64,000 nucleotides of DNA from Thermatribacter velox (GTDB taxonomy: Bacteria; Atribacterota; Atribacteria; Atribacterales; Thermatribacteraceae), in NCBI RefSeq assembly GCF_038396615.1, contig NZ_CP121689.1, forward strand, positions 2,080,001 to 2,144,000. Reading direction: 5' to 3'. The position numbers and the translations under genes are program-made. Every line of letters begins with the position of its first letter. Position 1 is the stretch's first letter. Positions 43,736-53,460 of the stretch are shown here, piece by piece. The notes beneath the pieces were generated by a model. It had not been told where the DNA came from and did not search any database. It saw only the letters and a list, made by a program, of their open reading frames with translations.

Positions 43736-46135
43736 TCAACCATTTAAATAATCGTACATCGATTTGATAGTGTGAATTTTACTCTTCACAGGGATTACTT
43801 TACTTTCTCCAGGTTCTAAGAAAATGAAATTGTCGCTAAGCAATTCGTCGTCTTCAGTAATTATTTCCACTCCAAGAGCTGGATTCTTCCCGGAGGTGAG
43901 TTGTAAAATGCCATTTTGATGTACGAAACTTATTCCCGGGTCTTCCAGCTTCATGTCCCGATATGGGGCGAAGGTTTTGTAGTTTGAGTAAATATTGTCT
44001 TTCACGTTTACTCGAAGAAAGGCAATCCATTTCTGGGGTTCACTGACCTCGAATTCATCCACTGGCAAAACCCCGTCTCTGGGTAAGGTTATGTGATACT
44101 CCCTGTGTATTACCTGAGCTCCAGAAGTTGTAAATACCGAAAATTCCAGGGTTGCGGGTAAGAGTTCTTGATAATCGCTGACCACAAAAATTCCAGCTCT
44201 TCGGGAAGCCTTGTGATATTTAATGAGTGGTAAAATCTCTGCAAAGAAGCGCTTTGTATAGTAGTACAAGGCTTTGGGTCTACCGAAGTAATCTATTGCT
44301 GACCAACTTATTACCGGCCAACTATCGTTGAACTGCCAAAAGAGTGTTCCCGAGGTCAAGTATTTTCTCGAACGCCAGTGTTCGACACCAGATTTTATAG
44401 CTTCAGCCTGGTTTATTTGTGATAAGTAAAGTATGGTGTCGAAGTCTTTAATGAGACCGAATTGTGAAACGATGAAACGCACTATCCTTTCCATACCTTC
44501 TTCTTGTTTCTGGTGAGCCATGATGACTGGGTGAAAAATATCTTGCTCCTTTCTGGTGGCAAAGAAATCTACTGTTTTTCGGTGTGGAAAAGCTTGAAAG
44601 CCGAACTCACTGATAAAACGCCCATCGTTTTGTGTATAGTATTCATAGTTTTGCCATTTGCTCCAAACTTCCCAGGCGTGATGGTCCCCACTATGAGTGC
44701 TATTAGCTCGGTCTTCTCCATAAGGGCTTCCTGGCCAGTAGGGTCGGGTGGGATCTTCCTGGGAACAAATGGCTGGAAAATCAAAGAGATATAACCGATT
44801 ACCGAGGTTTATTCCGTCTACCTTGCGGTTCATAGTTCCCCATTCCTCAAATCCCCAGTTGTTCTCGTTGTTGCCACACCAGATTACTATTGCAGGATGC
44901 CAGCGTAGGCGACGCACTACACTTTTTATTTCCTGATTGCAGAGTTCTCGGAACCAGGGGAGATGATCTGGATACTCGAGGCAGGCAAACATGAAGTCTT
45001 GCCAAACCATGATGCCCAGCTCATCGCAAGTAGAATAGAAAACCTCGTGTTCGTAAATTCCTCCTCCCCAAACCCGAAGCATGTTGATGTTAGCTTGATA
45101 GGCCATCCTGAGTAGTTTACGGTAATCTTCTTCACGGAGGGAGGGGAGGATATGTTCGGCGGGAATCCAGTTAGCTCCTTTAGCAAATACCCGTTTTCCG
45201 TTTATTTCGAAGATAAAACTTTCACCCTGGGAGTCTTTTTCTCTTACCAGCTTTACCGTGCGAAGGCCTATTTTCTTTTCTTCCCGATAAATTTCCTGCC
45301 CCTCTTTTTTTAAAATAAAAGCAAAGTGGTAAAGGTGAGGCTTGCCCAGTCCTCGGGGGTACCAGAGATGTACCTCTTTTTCGGTTATGATTCCCGAGAA
45401 TTGCGTTTCTTGGTTTTTTGTAAAGGGTTTAAACTCTCCTTTCTTTTCGCCGTTTACGAGCACTTCGACACTAAATGCATTTAAAGCACCTTGAGTGTTA
45501 CCTTTCAGGAATCCCTGGACTACAATGAGGGCACCTTGACGGTCATAACTTAAAAGGTAGGCAGTACAGTCGGAAAGGCGAAAGTGGGAATACTTTTCAA
45601 GGTATACTGGTTTAAAAATACCCGAGGTAGGGAGCCTGATTCCCCAATCCCAACCGTAGGAGTACTGAGCCTTACGGATGTAACCACGGATGCTTTCTTC
45701 CGGGCCTCCCAGCTTCCCATAGTTTTGCTCCAGTATTTTGGGGATTCTCACCGGTGACTTAATGTGGACCCGAATTTTATTTTGTCCCAGTTTGAGAACG
45801 TTTTTGATATTAAAGCGATATTCCATGAACATATTCTGGGTAGACCCCAGAAAGACTTCGTTCAGATACACATCAGAAAGTGTGTCTATACCCTCGAAGA
45901 CCAATTCTATTTCTTCTTCCGCCATTATTTTTTCCTGGAAATCAAAGTTTTTTTCGTAAATCCAGTCTTTGTTCTCAAGTTTCCTGAAATATATCTCGTT
46001 TGTACCCTGATAGGGGTGGGGAAAAAAGCCCGCCTCAAAAAGAGACTGCTGCACCACTCCGGGCACGTTGCCCTGAAGGAGGTACTCTCCTTCAGAATCG
46101 TAAATCTTCCACTCGCCGTTTAAGCTGAATTTCAT
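43736..46135 (-). CDS. GH2 family beta-mannosidase
   Basis: The 799-residue protein has the GH2 layout: an N-terminal jelly-roll (about 1-180, including QYSYGWDWGIRLPTSGIF), an immunoglobulin-like domain, the TIM barrel and C-terminal beta domains. The acid/base is Glu424 in WCGNNENNW and the nucleophile Glu510 in ISEFGFQAFP, both typical of the beta-mannosidase branch. There is no signal peptide, so it cuts imported mannosides in the cytoplasm. It stands alone beyond the origin; its own promoter was not clear to me. Confidence 0.9.
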   Translation of the reverse strand: MKFSLNGEWKIYDSEGEYLLQGNVPGVVQQSLFEAGFFPHPYQGTNEIYFRKLENKDWIYEKNFDFQEKIMAEEEIELVFEGIDTLSDVYLNEVFLGSTQNMFMEYRFNIKNVLKLGQNKIRVHIKSPVRIPKILEQNYGKLGGPEESIRGYIRKAQYSYGWDWGIRLPTSGIFKPVYLEKYSHFRLSDCTAYLLSYDRQGALIVVQGFLKGNTQGALNAFSVEVLVNGEKKGEFKPFTKNQETQFSGIITEKEVHLWYPRGLGKPHLYHFAFILKKEGQEIYREEKKIGLRTVKLVREKDSQGESFIFEINGKRVFAKGANWIPAEHILPSLREEDYRKLLRMAYQANINMLRVWGGGIYEHEVFYSTCDELGIMVWQDFMFACLEYPDHLPWFRELCNQEIKSVVRRLRWHPAIVIWCGNNENNWGFEEWGTMNRKVDGINLGNRLYLFDFPAICSQEDPTRPYWPGSPYGEDRANSTHSGDHHAWEVWSKWQNYEYYTQNDGRFISEFGFQAFPHRKTVDFFATRKEQDIFHPVIMAHQKQEEGMERIVRFIVSQFGLIKDFDTILYLSQINQAEAIKSGVEHWRSRKYLTSGTLFWQFNDSWPVISWSAIDYFGRPKALYYYTKRFFAEILPLIKYHKASRRAGIFVVSDYQELLPATLEFSVFTTSGAQVIHREYHITLPRDGVLPVDEFEVSEPQKWIAFLRVNVKDNIYSNYKTFAPYRDMKLEDPGISFVHQNGILQLTSGKNPALGVEIITEDDELLSDNFIFLEPGESKVIPVKSKIHTIKSMYDYLNG

Positions 46136-46320
46136 AAAGGATCACCTTTTCCTATTTTATTGCTCTCAACTATTCTATCGTGAATTGAAACACCCTGGCG
46201 TTGTTTTTTAAAAGAGGATTTACGCTACTAAAATTAGAATGAATCTTTGCACCCAGAGAAGATGTGCCGTGTTAAACTGATTAGAGCTGATAGCAGCCGG
46301 TCTTTAAAGGGTGGTTGGGA

Positions 46321-46986
46321 ATGAATTCTTTCAGAAGAGGACTGGTAACCAGTTGCTCCATAGCCCTGGGTTACTTTCCTGCTGGAGCAACCTTTGGTGT
46401 TTTGGCTGTGGGTTCCGGTTTCAACCCCTTTGAGGCCTTAAGTGCCTCGATGTTCATTTTTGCCGGGGCAAGCCAATTTGCTCTACTTTCAACTCTTTCT
46501 TATGGTTTGCTTTGGAGCTTACTCATACCGCTTCTTTTAAATCTGCGTCACGTCGTTTATGGTGTGATAATGACCCGAAGAGTCAGAATCAGGTACCCTC
46601 TGGTGACCGCTTTTGGACTCACCGATGAAGTTTTTGTCGTTGCTCAAGAGATGAACAGTGAGCGGTTTTTGTGGGGAGTTCAGTTGGGAGCCTATTTTTC
46701 CTGGGTGGCTGGCACCGCGGTCGGGGTTTTCGGTGGTAGATTTTTGTTTCGCGAAGGACTTTTAACCTCATCAATGGTTTTCTCTTTGGCTGGTCTTTTC
46801 TTAGTGCTCCTTATTCCTCGAATTAAAGGTTTTGGGGATGGTAATTTCTGGTCTGCGATTGCTGGAGGAATTGTTGCCCTAATATTCCATCTTTTGGGAT
46901 ATACTTCCTGGGGAATAATTGCAGCGTCTTTCGTGGGGCCGCTTTTTGCAGTATATGTTGAAAACCGAAGGAGGGAAACTGCTTGA
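46321..46986 (+). CDS. azlC: AzlC family branched-chain amino acid exporter subunit
   Basis: The 221-residue membrane protein has the AzlC signature GYFPAGATFGVLAVGSGFNP near the N terminus, MFIFAGASQFA and LLLNLRHVVYGV. With the small AzlD subunit it forms a branched-chain amino acid exporter in known cases. ATG 46321 follows GGGTGG; the in-frame TTG two codons earlier is not needed. The azlD start overlaps its stop. Confidence 0.9.
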   Translation: MNSFRRGLVTSCSIALGYFPAGATFGVLAVGSGFNPFEALSASMFIFAGASQFALLSTLSYGLLWSLLIPLLLNLRHVVYGVIMTRRVRIRYPLVTAFGLTDEVFVVAQEMNSERFLWGVQLGAYFSWVAGTAVGVFGGRFLFREGLLTSSMVFSLAGLFLVLLIPRIKGFGDGNFWSAIAGGIVALIFHLLGYTSWGIIAASFVGPLFAVYVENRRRETA

Positions 46987-47303
46987 CAAAGGAATATCTG
47001 GTGATTGGTGTTGTTGCTTTGGGAACCTATCTTTTGCGATTACTGCCAGTTTTGTTTTTAAAAGACAGGGAAATTCCCTTTTTGTCGGGAAAGGTTCTCG
47101 ATTACGTAGTTACAGCTTTGCTTTCTGCTTTACTGGTAATCACTTTTTTGGAGTTGCCTGTAATTTTTGACCGGGTTTTAATTGGCTTGGTAGCTCTTTC
47201 TGGGGTGTACCTTTCGTACTACAAGTGGCGAAACATCGGTTTTTCTGTACTGGTGGGTGTGATGGTGCATTTTCTGCTTTCCAATCTGCTCGTTTTCCAT
47301 TAG
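46983..47303 (+). CDS. azlD: AzlD family small membrane subunit
   Basis: The 106-residue protein has four membrane segments and the AzlD-like YLLRLLPVLFLKDREIPFLSGKVLDYVVTALLSAL pattern. The TTG start overlaps the azlC stop (TTGA) and follows GGAGGG, so the pair is translationally coupled. Confidence 0.85.
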   Translation: MTKEYLVIGVVALGTYLLRLLPVLFLKDREIPFLSGKVLDYVVTALLSALLVITFLELPVIFDRVLIGLVALSGVYLSYYKWRNIGFSVLVGVMVHFLLSNLLVFH

Positions 47304-47346
47304 CTGATGCGTATAAAATTTTTAAAAAATTGGTTCAAAAAAATAT

Positions 47347-47375
47347 TTGACATTACTTATTTTGCGTGATATAGT
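47347..47375 (+). promoter_or_regulatory. Promoter of the cold-shock gene
   Basis: A perfect TTGACA (47347-47352), 17 bp and TATAGT (47370-47375) make one of the strongest promoters in the window. It leaves a leader of about 45 nt before the start codon. Confidence 0.85.
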
Positions 47376-47427
47376 GTGTCAACACGTCCTGCAGGCGTAG
47401 ATAGTTAACATTCAGGAGGTTTGTTTA

Positions 47428-47631
47428 ATGGCACAAGGTACAGTTAAGTGGTTTAACGCCCAGAAAGGCTATGGATTCATCGAATCGAGCGAGGGCGGAG
47501 ATGTTTTCGTGCACTACTCGGCAGTAGAAGGCGATGGCTTCAAAACTCTCATCGATGGGGAACGGGTCGAGTTCGAGGTTGAGCAGAGAGCTAAGGGTCC
47601 CCAGGCGGTTCACGTTAGAAGGCTTGGTTAG
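47428..47631 (+). CDS. Cold-shock domain protein (CspA family)
   Basis: This 67-residue single-domain RNA chaperone has both RNA-binding motifs, KGYGFIE and DVFVHYSA. It opens with the universal [15 protein letters not shown]. The ribosome site CAGGAGG is ideal. With its strong promoter and terminator it is an independent, probably highly expressed unit. Its leader is shorter than that of the E. coli cspA thermosensor. Confidence 0.96.
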   Translation: MAQGTVKWFNAQKGYGFIESSEGGDVFVHYSAVEGDGFKTLIDGERVEFEVEQRAKGPQAVHVRRLG

Positions 47632-47670
47632 AAATCTGACTGGCTAATCAGTCTTGAACGGCGAATTACC

Positions 47671-47699
47671 ATGCCCCGGAATTTCCCGGGGCATTTTTT
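47671..47699 (+). terminator. Intrinsic terminator of the cold-shock gene
   Basis: ATGCCCCGG (47671-47679) pairs with CCGGGGCAT (47686-47694) over a 6-nt loop and runs into six T residues. Confidence 0.92.
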
Positions 47700-47756
47700 G
47701 TTTCTTTGCCTTTGTTAGTTTCCCATTACATCCGATCAAACAACCCTACTCGCTTT

Positions 47757-48572
47757 TCAGGCTCTCATGCCGTAGCGATGGGCTTTATAGGTAGGATAAA
47801 CAGAGAACTGGGGAATGGTTACCTCTGGGGGAAGGGTGGCAATGTAAAGGATGATTTCTGCAACATATTTAACGTCGATACAACTTGCATATATACCTTC
47901 TTTCTTTTCTTTTTCGTCCAACCAGCCTTCGAGGTACGCTGGCAGGTTTTCTGCGTATATGCCCTTGTCGATTACTTCTGTCATGGGTGTTTTTACGTGA
48001 GAGGGGTTTATTACCGTTACAGCGATATTTTTCTCTGCTCCCTCAAGCAGTATGTTTTCGCTAAATCCCATCATACCATGTTTTGAAGCTCGATATGGGC
48101 TATGTCCTGGACTTGAAGCAAGCTTGGCCGAAGTAGAACCGAGATTAATAATTCTCCCCCCTGTAGGTTGTTTTTCCATAATTTTGAAGGCTTCTCTACA
48201 ACATAGAAAAACACCGGTGAGGTTAACGGATATGGTTTTGTTCCATTCTTCAAGGGTAACCTCGCTTACTGGAGGAGAGAGGGAGTCGCGGCCAGCGCTG
48301 TTTACCAGGATATCGAGCTTGCCCCAGGTTTGGACTACTGCTTGAAAGAAATTGATTACTTCCTCTTCCACGGTTACATCGGCACAAATTTATATACATT
48401 CTCCTCCGTCTTTAGCTATTTCTTCTGCAACTTTTTTTAGTCGCTCTCCATTGATGTCCACCAGGGCCACTTTACATCCCTGAGCGGCAAATAGTTTGGC
48501 TGTGGCTTCACCTATGCCAGAAGCTCCGCCGGTAATCAGGGCTACCTTGCCCTGGAGTTTCTTTTCTCCCAT
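47757..48572 (-). pseudogene. SDR family oxidoreductase interrupted by an in-frame stop
   Basis: Two pieces in the same frame make a complete short-chain dehydrogenase of 272 positions. The first 60 residues hold the NAD(P) motif TGGASGIGEATA and the VDINGER acidic loop. A TAA codon (48390-48392) stands at position 61, between GGECI and ICADVT. The rest carries NSAG, the catalytic serine of NLGSTSA (about 148), Tyr160 and Lys164 (YRASK). Everything needed for catalysis is otherwise preserved. The stop could be a real nonsense mutation, a sequencing error or a recoded codon. It is the last gene of the polyol operon. Confidence 0.8.
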
Positions 48573-48611
48573 GTTAGCACCCCTGTCCTTTATTATTTAA
48601 TTAGGGAAGAA

Positions 48612-50108
48612 TTATAGTGCCCACTCTCTGGCTCGCTCAACGGCTTTTTTCCATCTGGCGTAGAGTTCTTCCCGTCGTGCAGGTTCCATTTGCGGTTCAA
48701 AAACTCTATCAATTTTCCACTGAGAGGAAATTTCTTCGCGGCTTTTCCAAAAACCCACTCCCAGCCCGGCGAGATAGGCCGCACCCATAGCGGCCATTTC
48801 GGTTACCACTGGTCTTACTACTGGCACCCCCAGGATATCAGCCTGGAATTGCATCAAGAAATTGTTTTTGACCGCTCCTCCATCCACCCGAAGGGATTCC
48901 AGCTTTTGCCCTGAGTCAGCCACCATTGCTTCCAGCACGTCTCTGGTTTGATAAGCCATGGACTCAAGAGCGGCACGTACTATATGTTCACGAGTGGTGC
49001 CCCGGGTGATACCGATAATCAGCCCACGGGCATACATATCCCAATAAGGTGCTCCTACGCCTGTGAAGGCTGGTACAAAATAAACGTCCCCGGTATCTGG
49101 AACTGCTTGGGCCATGGCCTCGCTTTGAGCAGCGTTTTCAATGATTTTCAAGCCGTCTCTCAACCATTGTATGGCAGCTCCCCCGATGAAGACCACTCCT
49201 TCAAGTGCATACTCTACTTTTCCCTCGATTCCCCAGGCCAGGTCCGAAAGTAATCCGTTTTGTGAAAGAACAAACTTTTCTCCGATATTCATCATCATAT
49301 CCAGAGCAGTACCGTAAGTATTTTTGGCCATTCCGGGTTTGAAGCAAGCCTGTCCGAAAAGGGCTGCATGCTGGTCTCCCGCCACTCCAGCGATGGGTAT
49401 TTCTTCTCCCCAGAATACTTGTTTGCTGGTTGTGGCCATAGTTCCACTTGAGGGTTTGGGTTGAGGGAGAATCTCCCGAGGGATTTCTAAGGCGTCGAGC
49501 AATTCCTGGTCCCAATCCAAAGTCTGTACGTTGAAGAGCATGGTACGGGAAGCGTTTGAATAATCGGTGACATGAGCAGAACCACCGCTTAACTTCCACA
49601 TTAGCCAGGAGTCAATGCAACCCATCTGGAGTTCTCCTTGCCTGGCACGTTCCTTTGCTCCCGGGACCTTGTCTAAAATCCACTTTATTTTGGTGGCTGA
49701 GAAATAGGCATCAATGGTCAAGCCCGTCTTTTGGCGAACTTTTTCTTCGAACCCCCGAGCCTTAAGTTCTTCGCAGAGAGGTGCAGTTCTGCGACACTGC
49801 CAGACAATCGCGTTGTGGATGGGCTTTCCAGTTCCTTTTTCCCAGATTACAGTGGTTTCACGCTGATTGGTTATGCCGATTCCAGCGATTTGTGAGGGCT
49901 CAATCTTCGCTTTTTTCATAGCTTCTTCTGCACAAATCAAGGTGGTTTCCCAGTATTCCATGGGGTCGTGTTCCACCCAACCAGGGTGGGGATAAATCTG
50001 CTTTATTTCCCGGTAGGCCGATGAAACCACGTTACCCTCGTGGTCGACAAAAATAACCCGGGTACCAGTAGTCCCCTGGTCTATGGCCATAATGTAATCT
50101 TTTTGCAC
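48612..50108 (-). CDS. glpK: Glycerol kinase
   Basis: The 498-residue FGGY kinase phosphorylates glycerol. It begins [18 protein letters not shown] and has [31 protein letters not shown], typical of GlpK. Also present are [28 protein letters not shown] near 250-277 and [20 protein letters not shown] near 405. The GTG start follows AAAGGAGG. It sits in a polyol operon rather than with glpF/glpD, so the operon may supply glycerol or a related triol. A relaxed substrate range is possible. Confidence 0.92.
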   Translation of the reverse strand: MQKDYIMAIDQGTTGTRVIFVDHEGNVVSSAYREIKQIYPHPGWVEHDPMEYWETTLICAEEAMKKAKIEPSQIAGIGITNQRETTVIWEKGTGKPIHNAIVWQCRRTAPLCEELKARGFEEKVRQKTGLTIDAYFSATKIKWILDKVPGAKERARQGELQMGCIDSWLMWKLSGGSAHVTDYSNASRTMLFNVQTLDWDQELLDALEIPREILPQPKPSSGTMATTSKQVFWGEEIPIAGVAGDQHAALFGQACFKPGMAKNTYGTALDMMMNIGEKFVLSQNGLLSDLAWGIEGKVEYALEGVVFIGGAAIQWLRDGLKIIENAAQSEAMAQAVPDTGDVYFVPAFTGVGAPYWDMYARGLIIGITRGTTREHIVRAALESMAYQTRDVLEAMVADSGQKLESLRVDGGAVKNNFLMQFQADILGVPVVRPVVTEMAAMGAAYLAGLGVGFWKSREEISSQWKIDRVFEPQMEPARREELYARWKKAVERAREWAL

Positions 50109-50141
50109 TCCCCTTACCTCCTTTGAACCCCAAGCTTTTGG

Positions 50142-51185
50142 TCAGGGCTTGATAACCACTTTGAGAGCTTCCCCTCTTTTTATGACGTTTAGACCGTCAT
50201 GTATTTTTTCCAGGGGAAAGACATGGGTCACGTAGTTAATAGCCTTACCAATTTTTTCTCCAGCGAGCAAGCTGAGCGCAAGACGGTTCTGCGGTGCTGT
50301 GGAGGCGTGAGCACCAAAAACACCTACTTCTTTGTAATGAATGAGGTTGCTGTCCAAATATCCGGTTGATTTTTCGGGAGGCAAGCCCCCAAAAAGGCTC
50401 ACTCGGCCCCTTCGTGCTACCATCTGCAGGGCCTGGTTTTGAGCTTCGCCGACTGGGCAGGCCACAATAACCACATCTGCACCACGACCGTCAGTTTCTG
50501 AAAGAACCTTTTCTACCAAATTCGTTTTTGAGCTGTTGACAAGAATCAAGTCTTTACCAAGCCTGGCTGCCAACTCGAGTTTTTCTGGTACCACATCGGC
50601 AAGGAAGACCCGGGACGCTCCCTTCACGAATGCTAATTCAGTATGAAAAAGGCCAATTGTTCCTGCACCTATTATTACCACGCTTTGTCCTATACCTATG
50701 GAAAGCGGTTCCTGACCGTTTATACAGCAAGCCAGGGGCTCAGCCAGCACTGCCTTTTCAAAGTTCAACCCAGGGGGCAACTTGTTAACGTGACCTTGAG
50801 CTACTGCCTTGGCTGGCACTGCCATTATTTCAGCAAAACCACCGTCAAATTCAAAACCTATGGTTTCCAGGTCGGGGCACATGTTGGTGTGCCCCGACCT
50901 GCAGTAGTCGCATTTTCCACAACCAATAGCCGGAGTTACTGCTACTGCTTCTCCAATGCTATATCCGGAAACTCCTTCTCCAAGTTCCAGTATGGTACCC
51001 ACTACTTCGTGTCCCAAGATACGCGGGGGATGGACATGAGAGCTGCCGTAGTTTATAGTCCTCACGTCCGAACCACAAATAGCACATGCTTTAACAGCAA
51101 TCAACATTCCTCCCCTTTCTACTTTTGGTAGGGGAACGTCTTTGACCACCAACCTTCCAATGGCTTCCATTACTGCGGCTTTCAT
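50142..51185 (-). CDS. Zinc-dependent medium-chain alcohol/polyol dehydrogenase
   Basis: The 347-residue enzyme of the sorbitol-dehydrogenase/threonine-dehydrogenase type has the catalytic zinc ligands in ICGSDV and LGHEVVG, the structural zinc cysteines in CGKCDYCRSGHTNMC (about 93-107) and the NAD motif VVIIGAGTIGLFH near 169. It oxidises a polyol or polyol phosphate to a ketose. It follows a second dehydrogenase of the same family with 20 bp between them. Confidence 0.87.
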   Translation of the reverse strand: MKAAVMEAIGRLVVKDVPLPKVERGGMLIAVKACAICGSDVRTINYGSSHVHPPRILGHEVVGTILELGEGVSGYSIGEAVAVTPAIGCGKCDYCRSGHTNMCPDLETIGFEFDGGFAEIMAVPAKAVAQGHVNKLPPGLNFEKAVLAEPLACCINGQEPLSIGIGQSVVIIGAGTIGLFHTELAFVKGASRVFLADVVPEKLELAARLGKDLILVNSSKTNLVEKVLSETDGRGADVVIVACPVGEAQNQALQMVARRGRVSLFGGLPPEKSTGYLDSNLIHYKEVGVFGAHASTAPQNRLALSLLAGEKIGKAINYVTHVFPLEKIHDGLNVIKRGEALKVVIKP

Positions 51186-51205
51186 TAAAACTGCCTCCGA
51201 TCCGC

Positions 51206-52258
51206 TTAGTTGGGGATGAAAAGTACTTTATTAAAAAATTCGCTTCTTGCCCAGATGCGCTGGAACACTTCTGGTGCCTCGTCTAAAGAGAAGCGGTGAC
51301 TGATCAGAGGTTTACAGCGCAACCCCCCTCTGGCCATGAAATGCAAGGACAGCTCCCATTCATTTACTGGTAGAGGCGAAAAGACCGAGTTCCAAGCTCC
51401 GACCAATCTGACTTCTTTTCGGAGAAGAGCATCGAGAGTAGAAGCAGGTATGACCAAGTCATCGTAGGAAATCCCACAGAAGACTATCGTTCCTTCTTTA
51501 TCCGCTAAGCGTATGCTTTGTTCCTGGGTAATTTTGGATCCAGCCAGCTCGATTACCCGCTGCACTCCACGTCCAGTTTTGTCCAGTATGAACTTAACCG
51601 GGTCTGTGTTTTTGGCGTTGACTAAATAGTCGGCACCTACTTCTTCTGCTACCCGGAGCTTTTCATCCATAATATCTACCGCAAATACCGTTTTCGCTCC
51701 CATAATTTTTGCCCACTGCACTGCAAAAAGGCCAATAGGGCCGACTCCCAGAACGGCAACGTTGTCTCCGACTTTCATACCTGATTTAAGCATTGCGTGG
51801 AGAGCAATCGAAGCAGGATCGGTGCAGGCTCCAGATTCAAAGTCTACCTGGTCAGGCAACTTCAAAAGGTCGCATTCTTCTACCACCACGTATTCTGCCA
51901 TTGCGCCGTCAGTGCGCGAACCATAATAACTGTAGTTATCGCAGAGATTGTATTTGCCGGTTTTGCAGTAATCACATGTACCACAGGGAATAAGTGGCGC
52001 TACCGTTACTCTGTCACCAGACTTAAACCCTTTCACTTTGTCTCCCACTTCAGCAATTTCTCCGGCGAATTCGTGCCCAATGATGGTGGGGTAAGAGTAG
52101 GTACCCTTTTTCATGACTCGCCCGGGGTCTGAACCACAGACACCGACTGCCCGCACTTTGACCAGGACTTGATTATCTCCTGGAGCAGGTATTTCTACCT
52201 CTTCTACTCGAAGGTCTCCCGGGGCATGAAGACGAACTGCTTTCATTTTTTGGGCCAT
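51206..52258 (-). CDS. Zinc-dependent dehydrogenase (galactitol-1-phosphate dehydrogenase-like)
   Basis: This 350-residue medium-chain dehydrogenase has CGSDPGRV, GHEFAGEI, the structural zinc cysteines CGTCDYCKTGKYNLC and NAD motif VAVLGVGPIGLF. The YGSRTDGAMAEYVVV segment is common in GatD-like polyol-phosphate dehydrogenases. Together with the kinases of the operon it may oxidise a phosphorylated sugar alcohol. It differs clearly from its neighbour, so the two probably have different substrates or act in sequence. Confidence 0.85.
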   Translation of the reverse strand: MAQKMKAVRLHAPGDLRVEEVEIPAPGDNQVLVKVRAVGVCGSDPGRVMKKGTYSYPTIIGHEFAGEIAEVGDKVKGFKSGDRVTVAPLIPCGTCDYCKTGKYNLCDNYSYYGSRTDGAMAEYVVVEECDLLKLPDQVDFESGACTDPASIALHAMLKSGMKVGDNVAVLGVGPIGLFAVQWAKIMGAKTVFAVDIMDEKLRVAEEVGADYLVNAKNTDPVKFILDKTGRGVQRVIELAGSKITQEQSIRLADKEGTIVFCGISYDDLVIPASTLDALLRKEVRLVGAWNSVFSPLPVNEWELSLHFMARGGLRCKPLISHRFSLDEAPEVFQRIWARSEFFNKVLFIPN

Positions 52259-52290
52259 GACTTGCTAACGCTCCTTTCTAAAGAAGAGAT

Positions 52291-53316
52291 TTATAATTCT
52301 TGCCTATTGAGATAACTTCTTAAAATTACCGCAGCAAGTAAAATAAGTGAATTGAAGATCATTTGGGGATAAGGGTGAATTCCTAGCAAATTTAAAATGT
52401 TGGATATAATACCAAGCACCAGAACGCCACTTAAGGTGTCTATTGCGTTGCCTCTCCCCCCCGTAAGTGGTGCACCACCTATCACTACAGCTGCAATTGC
52501 GAGTAACTCGTATCCGTCACCAACTCTGGGTTCTCCACTGTCAAGTCTTCCTGTCATTAGTAGTCCGGCAAATGCTGCAAATGCTCCTGAAAGCACGTAG
52601 GCCATAATTTTATCGCGCCCTATTTTGACTCCACAAAACCTTGCTGCTTCTTCGCTTTCGCCAATGGCAAAGAGTTCGGATCCAAAAGCAGTATATTTAA
52701 GAAGTATTTGACTTAAAATGGCTAAGATTATCCACACAAGAACTGGAAAAGGAATCCAGCCTATCGATCCTCTGCCTAAGAATTTGGTTCCTTCAGAAAC
52801 GCCAAATACAGTTTGGCCTCCGGTTACGGAAAAAGATAGTGCCCTTATTGTTATCATGGTTCCTAATGTGGCTATAAAGTCTGGAACGTGAAACTTTGTT
52901 ATTATAATGCCGTTAAACAAGCCTATGCCGGCTCCTATGAGAATACAAGCTGGAAAAATTAAGTAGATTGGAAAAAGAAAAGATAGCTCTTCAACATATC
53001 CTAAATATATTCCGTGATGTTGCCAGAGAGCACACAGTGTTGAAGATAAAGCAAAAATTGAAGCAATGGATAAATCTATTCCTCCAGAGATAACCACAAA
53101 CAAGAGCCCTAAGGCCAGGATACCGATAAAACTGCTTTGTGTTAATAAATTTTCCAAGTTTCTTAGAGAAATAAAAGCGGGAGACAAAAGAGCAAAAAGA
53201 CAAAACAAGAAGAGCAGTGTAATGTGGGCACCGTATACATTAAGCATGTTGTTATAGATTTGCGTTTTGTTACTTTTTGCCATTATTTTGTTTATTGCTG
53301 GTTCTCGCCTTAACAT
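52291..53316 (-). CDS. Ribose-type ABC transporter permease (RbsC family)
   Basis: The 341-residue permease has VVISGGIDLSIASIFALSS, KFHVPDFIATLGTMITIRALSF and VVIGGAPLTGGRGNAIDTL. It is the second permease of this operon, separated from its partner at 56.6 kb by the kinase and ATPase genes. The ATG at 53316 follows AGGAGG by nine bases. The 144-bp gap before it holds two small stem-loops (TTCAAC/GTTGAA at 53361-53376; TTGGTTTTT/AAAAACCAA at 53436-53456), unlike the tight spacing elsewhere. Confidence 0.9.
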   Translation of the reverse strand: MLRREPAINKIMAKSNKTQIYNNMLNVYGAHITLLFLFCLFALLSPAFISLRNLENLLTQSSFIGILALGLLFVVISGGIDLSIASIFALSSTLCALWQHHGIYLGYVEELSFLFPIYLIFPACILIGAGIGLFNGIIITKFHVPDFIATLGTMITIRALSFSVTGGQTVFGVSEGTKFLGRGSIGWIPFPVLVWIILAILSQILLKYTAFGSELFAIGESEEAARFCGVKIGRDKIMAYVLSGAFAAFAGLLMTGRLDSGEPRVGDGYELLAIAAVVIGGAPLTGGRGNAIDTLSGVLVLGIISNILNLLGIHPYPQMIFNSLILLAAVILRSYLNRQEL

Positions 53317-53460
53317 TGCTTAAAACCTCCTGTTGTTTTTGGAATTTGTTTAGGCAAAAGTTCAACCTTTGTTGAAGTTTTCTAAAGTCCATCGTTTAAT
53401 CGATCTCTAATAAGACTAGCTCGAGTTACACAGTATTGGTTTTTGCCAAAAACCAAGTTT

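Noticed and set aside
48390-48572. A separate 60-residue small protein
   Set aside because: It is the N-terminal Rossmann part of the SDR gene, in the same frame as the downstream piece across one stop codon.
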